Shown here one piece after another: positions 1 to 64,000 of a stretch of DNA of 64,000 nucleotides. The notes under the pieces are model-generated. The model was not told the DNA's origin and did not search any database. It worked only from the letters and a program-made list of their open reading frames with translations. The DNA is taken from positions 29,346,998-29,410,997 of the forward strand of contig NC_044988.1 in assembly GCF_008728515.1 (NCBI RefSeq). The letters run 5' to 3'. Position 1 is the stretch's first letter; every line of letters starts with the position of its first letter. This stretch comes from Papio anubis (Eukaryota; Chordata; Mammalia; Primates; Cercopithecidae). A program made the position numbers and the translations under genes.

Positions 1-360
1 ACTGACCCCCATTCATGGTGATTTAATTCATTGATCCCAGCTCTCTAGATACAGGATGAACTGCATACCTGAAGCAAGTTGTATTCTTCCAAAGTCGCCT
101 GACTTTATCATCTTGCATAACCTATTATGTTTTCTGCCATCTTTGTGGCAATGGATATAACCTTAGTCTTTTTTAACAGTCACTAACAATAGACAAATCC
201 ATTTCCTCAATTACTCTCTGTCACTTACAATGTGCCACTAAGTAAACACCCATCCCTTGGGTAGGGGCACTGTGGGTCTTGACCTTTGTGGAGGATGTTT
301 TTGGAATGTACCTTACTCCTCCTTTTGAAACATCACTCAAATTATTTTTGAAATGTCTAT

Positions 361-659
361 TTTTTTTTTTTTCTTTTGAGATGGAGTCTTACTCTGTTGC
401 CCAGGCCAGAATACAGTGGCATGATTTTGGCTCACTGCAAACTCCACCTCCCAGGTTCAAGCGATTCTCCTGCCTCAGCCTCCCGAGTAGCTGGGATTAC
501 AGGCGTGTGCCCCCACGCCCGGCTAATTTTTATATTTTTGGTAGCTACAGGGTTTTACCATGTTGGCCAGGCTGGTCTTGAACTCCTGGCCTCAAGTGAT
601 CTGCCCTCCTCTGCCTCTCGAAATGCTGGGATTACAGGTGTGAGCTACCACACCCAGCC
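361..659 (-). repeat. Alu (full length, antisense)
   Basis: Begins with a T-run (the A-tail on the minus strand), then GAGATGGAGTCTTACTCTGT, and ends GTGAGCTACCACACCCAGCC. Both arms are present. Apparent open frames across it are Alu translations. Confidence 0.95.
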
Positions 660-1071
660 TGAAATGTCTGTCTTTAATGATGTCTCAAGGGACCTGTGAA
701 AGATACCCATAGTGGGGCCTTCTTTTAAGTGCCAATGTCTTCTGAGTTCAAGTTCTGATAACTGGCTTGACCCAACAACTGTTAATGAGTGACCTGAGTG
801 ACAGGCACATGACCAAGTTCGAATCCCTTCAGTGTGCTGGTGGCTCCACTGGTCCAAAGTCAGCCAGGAATGCACATCAAAAGGTTGTGGGATCTGGTAA
901 CTGTGCTTACATAGAAGTTGTATGTTTGGGTTTTAAAATAATGTATAATGATTTTTACTTGTTTTAAGTGGAAGTCTAACTATGAATTAACTCTATAGGC
1001 AGTATGTCCCACAACACAAGGGCTTCTTGTAAAATGGCTGAAAATATGTGTTCATTTAAATTATATTGTTT

Positions 1072-1347
1072 AGTCTGTAATCCCAGCACTTTGGGAGGCC
1101 GAGGCGGGGGGATCACCCGAGGCCAGGAGTTCAAGACCGGCCTGGTCAATATGGTTAGAACCCCATATCTACTAAAAATACAAAAAATGAGCTGGGCATG
1201 TTGATGCGCACCTGTAATCCCAGCTACTCAGGAGGCTGAGGCAGGAGAATTGCTTGAACCCAGGAGGTGGAGGTTGCAGTGAGCCGAGATCATGCCACTG
1301 CACTCTAGTCCAACAGAGCAAGACTCTGTCTAAAAAAAAAAAAAAAC
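1072..1347 (+). repeat. Alu (5'-truncated, sense)
   Basis: Starts within the left arm at CTGTAATCCCAGCACTTTGG, lacking roughly the first 20-25 bases, and ends in an A-run at 1333-1346. Confidence 0.93.
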
Positions 1348-1361
1348 GATATATATATATA

Positions 1362-1391
1362 TTTCTAAACTATATATACATAGTTTAGAAA
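1362..1391. repeat. perfect 12-bp inverted repeat (hairpin)
   Basis: TTTCTAAACTAT at 1362-1373, a six-base spacer ATATAC, and ATAGTTTAGAAA at 1380-1391, exactly complementary. It is preceded by a (TA)n run after the Alu tail. Confidence 0.9.
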
Positions 1392-2282
1392 ACTGCTCTT
1401 GAGGTAAGTGAAGAGGAGGCATGTCCATCACAAGGATGATCCTTCATATTTCTGTGCTGGGGTCGGGGTGATAATGATGAAATATTGAAGGGCTCAAGGT
1501 GCATCAGCGCCCCTTCCTTCCCCTACTTTGCCTTTAGAGGAGCTGTCTCTGAGTCTGGGTCTTTCAGTTGTTCATCTTGCTTGGGGGAAGCAAGGTAGTT
1601 TCTTCGAGACTGTCACCTTTGTCTGCTTTTCATTGCTTGCTTCATGGTTTATTTTTTAAAGGAAGATTTTTCCTAAAAACTCTTCTAGCTTTTTCTCTTT
1701 CTTCTCCATTTCATCCTCTCTCACTCTGGGACAAGCTCCTTGAGTTTTTTTGCAGGTACTATGTACTTTCCTAAACAGTTTGATGCGTTTCTCTAGGGAA
1801 CTGGTTCTACAACTTTCCAGTGGGGCCTTTAATTAGAAACTACGAAAGAACACCTGTAGCATGAAAGTCATCTAGTCATATTCTATTAGTTTCATATGGG
1901 CTCATGTGAGGTCAACTCCTTTCATTTGGTTTCTCGAACACAGAAGAGTTTTTGTAAAATTAATTATGTTACACTGAAGATGTACCTCAAGATTTTCAGC
2001 ACAGGCTTCCCATGGTATTAAAGATTTGACGAAGTGGAGATTGGGATAAGAATCCTCATTTTGGACAGCTATTAGGCTAGAATCACTAAGGGGAACAGTA
2101 ATGAATGAAAATGTATTAGACTTCCCTGTAATGCAGAATTTACCATCTGTTGCACTATCCCATTAGTTTTTATTAAATTGATTGCCTTAATCTGGAGAGA
2201 AAGGATATTTTTGTGTCTGCCAACCCAAACTTTACTTACCTTATAATAAATGTTTCATTCCTCTTTTCGTTTTTCTTCCCAG

Positions 2283-60155
<57,873 letters not shown>

Positions 60156-61190
60156 GAAAAGCCATCTTCATTCGTGGAGACTGTGGCCCTGCAACTCTGC
60201 AGAAGGACTCACTGGTACTTAAAAAATGGGACATTTGCCACCCAGGACCGACTGTATACTCTCCCATCAGCCAGCACTCTGGAAGCTTTGGGATCCAAAG
60301 AACCATGGAATTATACTCAAATGGACTCTGACCAGATTTTTGCCATACTAGGGGGTGGCGGGATGGAGAATGGGTACTCAGGCATGACTGTGTATTTATT
60401 AAAGTGTATTTTTTCACAATGTACCAAACAAGGCATAAGCAGCTTCTCCTGCTGACTGGCCAATCACTGCCCATCTGAGAGATAATTTCCTCTGGCCCAT
60501 ATTGAATTTATTGGAGTAACTCAAAATGCCTGAGGAAAAATGGAAAAATTATCCACCAATCGATTCAAACTGAACTTCACTCTTTATAGGAAGGGAAGGT
60601 GAAGTTGTAGGAGTACGAAACATTTTCAGTAAATCTGCAAAGGGAAGTCTTACTACAATTCTAAAAATCATCATGGTTGGAAATTTGGGAGTAGATTATT
60701 TGTGAACTTGTTACCCTTTTGGTAATGGTGGACTAATTGTTGTATAGTTATTTTTGTTTTATTATTACTGTTATGTTAAGTTAATTTAACATGCATTTAT
60801 AGAGGAATACATTCAAAGCACTGATGTAGGAGATACACGGTACTTAGAGCAGTCAGCCAAAAATCACAGATACTGCTTTCACTTAAATGGAAACAATGCT
60901 CCAATAATACTTTGCTTTTTTTCTTATGTCACTGTTGCATACTATCTATTTTTCTCCTCTCTGGGACCAAGTTTCTTTTTCTAAAGCAATAATATCTCTG
61001 TTTTCATTTTAGTACATTGTGCTCTCTGTCAGCATATGTATATTAGCTACAAAATATATTCAACTTTGACTTCTTTTGACAATGTACTTTAGGAAAAAGA
61101 GGAACAAAGACATTATTTGAGAATTAAATTATATATTTTTAATATGACTGATGACCTTGACTGATAATAAAGATGTAATAAGAATTGTAA
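60156..61190 (+). other. DOCK8: DOCK8 3' untranslated region
   Basis: About 1.03 kb from the stop codon to the expected cleavage site 15-25 bases after AATAAA at 61166-61171. It is AT-rich and free of Alu. An earlier ATTAAA lies at 60398-60403. Several TATTTAT/TTATTTT stretches could bind AU-rich-element proteins, but there is no cluster of overlapping ATTTA pentamers. The exact 3' end is inferred. Confidence 0.85.
60398..60403 (+). promoter_or_regulatory. DOCK8: possible proximal poly(A) signal ATTAAA
   Basis: ATTAAA lies 243 bases after the stop codon and is followed by GTGTATTTTTT, a GT/T-rich stretch. Use of this site would give a 3'UTR of about 265 bases. It is the most common variant hexamer, but no sequence evidence shows use. 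Confidence 0.35.
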
Positions 61191-61235
61191 GCTAAATGTT
61201 TCCCTTTGCAACTCATGTTTTGTGTTTTGTTTTGC
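61166..61235 (+). promoter_or_regulatory. DOCK8: DOCK8 polyadenylation signal and downstream GT-rich element
   Basis: The canonical AATAAA at 61166-61171 is followed, after a likely cleavage zone near 61185-61195, by a GT-rich element (TGTTTTGTGTTTTGTTTTG) at about 61217-61235. This arrangement is typical of a strong mammalian poly(A) site. The resulting 3'UTR of about 1 kb fits an mRNA of roughly 7.4 kb. Confidence 0.85.
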
Positions 61236-61949
61236 TGACAACTCATAATGTTTTGTAAAGCACTTCAGAGAGAAGACAGATGCATCATCCTGGCCTCCAT
61301 CAAATAACAATATCCAACAGTATCTTCTGCAATGTTTAACCCTGGTAGTCATGAACGATGACTTAGTTCGGATATTTCAGAACTTTTTGTTTATACCATC
61401 AGGTATGCATGAATTTATAGACTGAAAGAGGACTTTAAAAATAATAATTAAAACTCACCAGTTTAAGTGCTAAACTTTTTATTTTTTAGGTATTTGGGGA
61501 AGAACTCTTTTTACAGTATATTATACACCTAACTGCTTTTTAAAATGAGTACACATGACATATTTTAATTCCATATGTATTTCCCTACTCTTTGGGAGAC
61601 ACTGGGTTGAGACCAAGGTCAAAAAACATTGTAACTGCCCTCCAAATCATCTCCGTTCCTTGAGGAAGATCATATACATGTGTAGTAGCCACAGTACAAA
61701 ATAGACTAGAACAGAGCCCATAGCATGTAACCTTTTCCTGACTAACTCAAGGATGGCCATTTATACCATCAACACCTATTATATTAGATTCTGCCCTATA
61801 ACAATAAGGGTTAGATGCTAAGTTATGTAATCCTGGACCTTAACTCTAATAGCCATAATAACCCTAGTAACCTAGAATATTCCTGATTAAATATCCCCTG
61901 CTTTTAGATACCTGGGGTCCATTTGGGTTTGTTTTTTGCAATCTCTTTT

Positions 61950-62085
61950 GTGCTACAATAGGTATATTTGCTTCATGAGCGCAGGAACAGGTTTACTGCT
62001 GCATTCTTATCCCCTAACCTCACACTCAAACACAAAAAAGATACCCAATAAATATTTGTTGATTCACTAAATGAATGAATGATGA
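61950..62085 (+). repeat. L2 LINE 3' end (sense)
   Basis: CCAATAAATATTTGTTGATT followed by AAATGAATGAATGATGAG is the characteristic L2 3' terminus. Confidence 0.75.
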
Positions 62086-62086
62086 G

Positions 62087-62725
62087 TAGACCTGCTTCTA
62101 GAAGTGCACTGACCAATAAGAAAGTAAGGCAAGCCACATATATAATTTTTAAAATTCTAGTAGCCGTATTAAAAATAATAATAGGCCAAGTGCCGTGGCT
62201 CATACCTGTAATACCAGCAATTTGGAAGACCAAGGTGGGCAGATCATTTGAGCCCAGGAGTTTGAGACCAGCCTGGGCAACATGGCTAACCCCATCTCTA
62301 CCAAAAAAATATAAAAATTAACCAAGTGTGGTGGCATGTGCCTGTAGTCCCAGCTACTTGGGAGGCTAAGGTGGGAGGATCACTTGAGCCCAGACGGTTG
62401 AGGCTGCAGTAAGCCATGATCGTGTCACTGCACTCCAGCCTGGGTGACAGAGTTAGACCCTGTCTCAAAAAATAATCATCATCATAAAAAGAAACCAGCA
62501 AAATTAACTTTACTAGTATATTTAACCCAATATATATAAAATATTATTTCAATATGCTGCCACTATAAAAAATTATTTTACAGTCTTTTTTTTCCATATT
62601 AAGTCTTCAAAAATCTGATGTGTAGTTTATACTTACAGCACATTGCAGTTAGGACTGGCCACATTTTAAGTGCTCAATAGCTAGATGGGGCTACTGGCTA
62701 CCATACTGGATAGTGCCATTCTAGA
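62087..62725. mobile_element. hAT-like DNA transposon split by an Alu
   Basis: The left end CTAGAAGTGCACTGACCAAT and right end TACTGGATAGTGCCATTCTAG are imperfect inverted termini. CCACATATATAATTTT and GGCCACATTTTAAGTGCTCA lie inside. The element resembles the one at 21407-21733. Confidence 0.6.
62181..62478 (+). repeat. Alu (sense)
   Basis: TAGGCCAAGTGCCGTGGCTC to ACCCTGTCTCAAAAAATAATC. Confidence 0.94.
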
Positions 62726-63479
62726 AGCTTTCAGCTTTTTTAACTTGATGCCTCTGATTTGTGGGCACAGAATATAGATAACCAAAGAAGTGGGACTAGT
62801 GTCTAAAGTAAGAATGATAGAGTATAATTGAGAGCCCCATGAGCCTACCTAGGAGAGAGACTTGTGGGGTTGGAGAATAAGGATTTGTCAATATTGGCTC
62901 TAGCTGTTCACACTCTTTCTGGGCTAACTCCCAGATAGTTTCTCAACTCCAGATAGTTAAGTGGGGAGCATGGCTGCACTTTTTAAAGTGATGGCATAAA
63001 AAAAGATATTGAATGTTGGTCCTCTGATTATATATTCATAATGCAGTTAGAAAAGAAGCATTTTAAGAATCTCTAAGAGTAAAGCAAATTAGTACCTTTG
63101 TTTCCTGAAAATTAAAGAAACTTGATATGCCATGTTAGCCCTCTTCATTTTATTTGGAAAACTCTTCTGTGAAAGCTCATTAGAGAAAATCTTCTGATTA
63201 GCTTCATGCCTCCCCTCCTTCAGCAAGGTCAAAGGTGCAGTTGTCACTATCACAGAAGAACCTCACGAAAATTAAACATGAACATACTGCACAGATCTGA
63301 TTGGGTTTGTCATGCCACACATTGTTTTAAATTCCATAATTCTATTCTATAAAGAGTGTTTTCCATGGCAATAGATCTGTTTTCAAAAGAAAACAAAATT
63401 TAGAGTTGTCATTGGTAATTGTGGTTGCAAGTATGCTTTCAAAGACCAGGAACTTTTGTTTTGCTTTGAATGTATTTTT

Positions 63480-63771
63480 TTCTTCTTCTTCTTTTTGAGA
63501 TGGAGTCTTGCTCTGTTGTCCAGGCTGGAGTGCAGTGGCGCCATCTCCACTCACTGCAAGCCTTCTGGGTTCACGCCATTCTCCTGCCTCAGCCTCCCGA
63601 GTAGCTGGGACTACAGGCGCCCGCCACCACGCCTGCCTAAATTTTTGTATTTTTTAGTAGAGACGGTTTTACTGTGTTAGCCAGGATGGTCTCAATCTCC
63701 TGACCTCATGGTCCACCCGCCTTGGCCTCCCAAAGTGCTGGGATTACAGGCGTGAGCCCCCGCGCCCAGTC
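63480..63771 (-). repeat. AluY-type (antisense) with duplication
   Basis: GAGATGGAGTCTTGCTCTGT to GAGCCCCCGCGCCCAGT, with AGCCAGGATGGTCTCAATC as a Y-type signature. TTGAATGTATTTTT (from 63466) and TTGAATGCATTTTT (63772-63785) are the target-site duplication. Confidence 0.94.
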
Positions 63772-64000
63772 TTGAATGCATTTTTAAATGTTTGTTATCT
63801 CAAATGCTGTAAAACTATTACTGATTATGTATCATTTTGCAAACAAACCTAAAGGTTATAAATATATTCTTAGAATTCAGGGTATGGCCGGGGTATGAAC
63901 GTCCTGTATTTTTGTGTATGTGTGTGCTTAAAGCAATACTTCCCATTGCCTTAGATAGGTAGGATTCAACTGGCAATCTTTTTTTCATAAGTGATAGAAA

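Larger units (their letters stand above)
1..2282 (+). other. DOCK8 intron 26 (3' part)
   Basis: Holds an antisense Alu, a 5'-truncated sense Alu, and a 30-bp hairpin at 1362-1391 next to the second Alu's A-tail. The rest (1400-2282) shows no gene or repeat I can name. Ends in a CTTTTCGTTTTTCTTCCCAG acceptor. Confidence 0.85.
61191..64000. other. sequence downstream of DOCK8
   Basis: Beyond the poly(A) site the window has an L2 3' end, a hAT-type element split by an Alu, and an AluY. 61200-61950 and 62730-63460 show no named element. KANK1 follows DOCK8 in human, but none of its exons can be identified here. Confidence 0.75.

Noticed and set aside
376..699. 107-codon open frame on the + strand
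   Set aside because: It lies in an antisense Alu. The same peptide pattern (SPRLECSG..AHC..LPGSSDSPASAS) recurs at every Alu in the window, so it is repeat-derived.
61191..64000. first exon or promoter of the next gene (KANK1)
   Set aside because: There is no CpG-rich promoter-like stretch and no recognisable KANK coding sequence; the region is AT-rich with repeats.

Overview
This window is primate nuclear DNA, human or a close catarrhine relative. About 30 Alu copies are visible, including two AluY-type copies with nearly intact target-site duplications. Older MIR, L2, L1 and hAT-Charlie repeats are scattered through the introns, and all coding sequence is split into short exons with GT/AG borders. 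Bacterial features (operons, ribosome binding sites, CRISPR arrays) are absent.

The only gene I can support is the 3' half of DOCK8 (dedicator of cytokinesis 8; 9p24.3 in human) on the + strand. Twenty-two coding exons can be joined from 2283 to the stop codon at 60153-60155. They give 3063 coding bases (1021 codons) in one uninterrupted frame with consistent splice phases. If the protein has the human length of 2099 residues and the gene 48 exons, these are exons 27-48 and residues 1079-2099. Residue and exon numbers below rest on that assumption. Exons 27-38 encode the helical region between the DHR1 and DHR2 domains. Exons 39-47 encode DHR2, the Cdc42 guanine-nucleotide exchange domain, including the valine nucleotide sensor at the end of exon 45. 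Exon 48 encodes a short basic, serine-rich tail and the 3'UTR, which has a canonical AATAAA at 61166 followed by a GT-rich element.

Layout: 1-2282 is the end of intron 26. 2283-18680 holds exons 27-33, with a decayed L1 carrying three Alus filling most of intron 28. 23129-31191 holds exons 34-39. 35461-47792 holds exons 40-46. An 11.7 kb repeat-rich intron 46 follows, then exons 47-48 and the 3'UTR (59456 to about 61190). The last 2.8 kb is repeat-bearing sequence downstream of the gene. KANK1 is known to follow DOCK8 in human, but no KANK1 exon is visible here.

I found no undescribed multi-gene system. The most unusual items are small. A 56-bp near-perfect copy of the middle of exon 42 lies in the following intron, with microhomology at its border. 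A tail-less antisense insertion of the 5' half of a tRNA-Ile(UAU), with 15-bp target-site duplications, lies just after exon 37. Other items are an in-frame candidate alternative exon in intron 30, inverted Alus closely flanking exon 36, a 51-bp alternating purine-pyrimidine run, and repeats placed within 3' splice-site regions.
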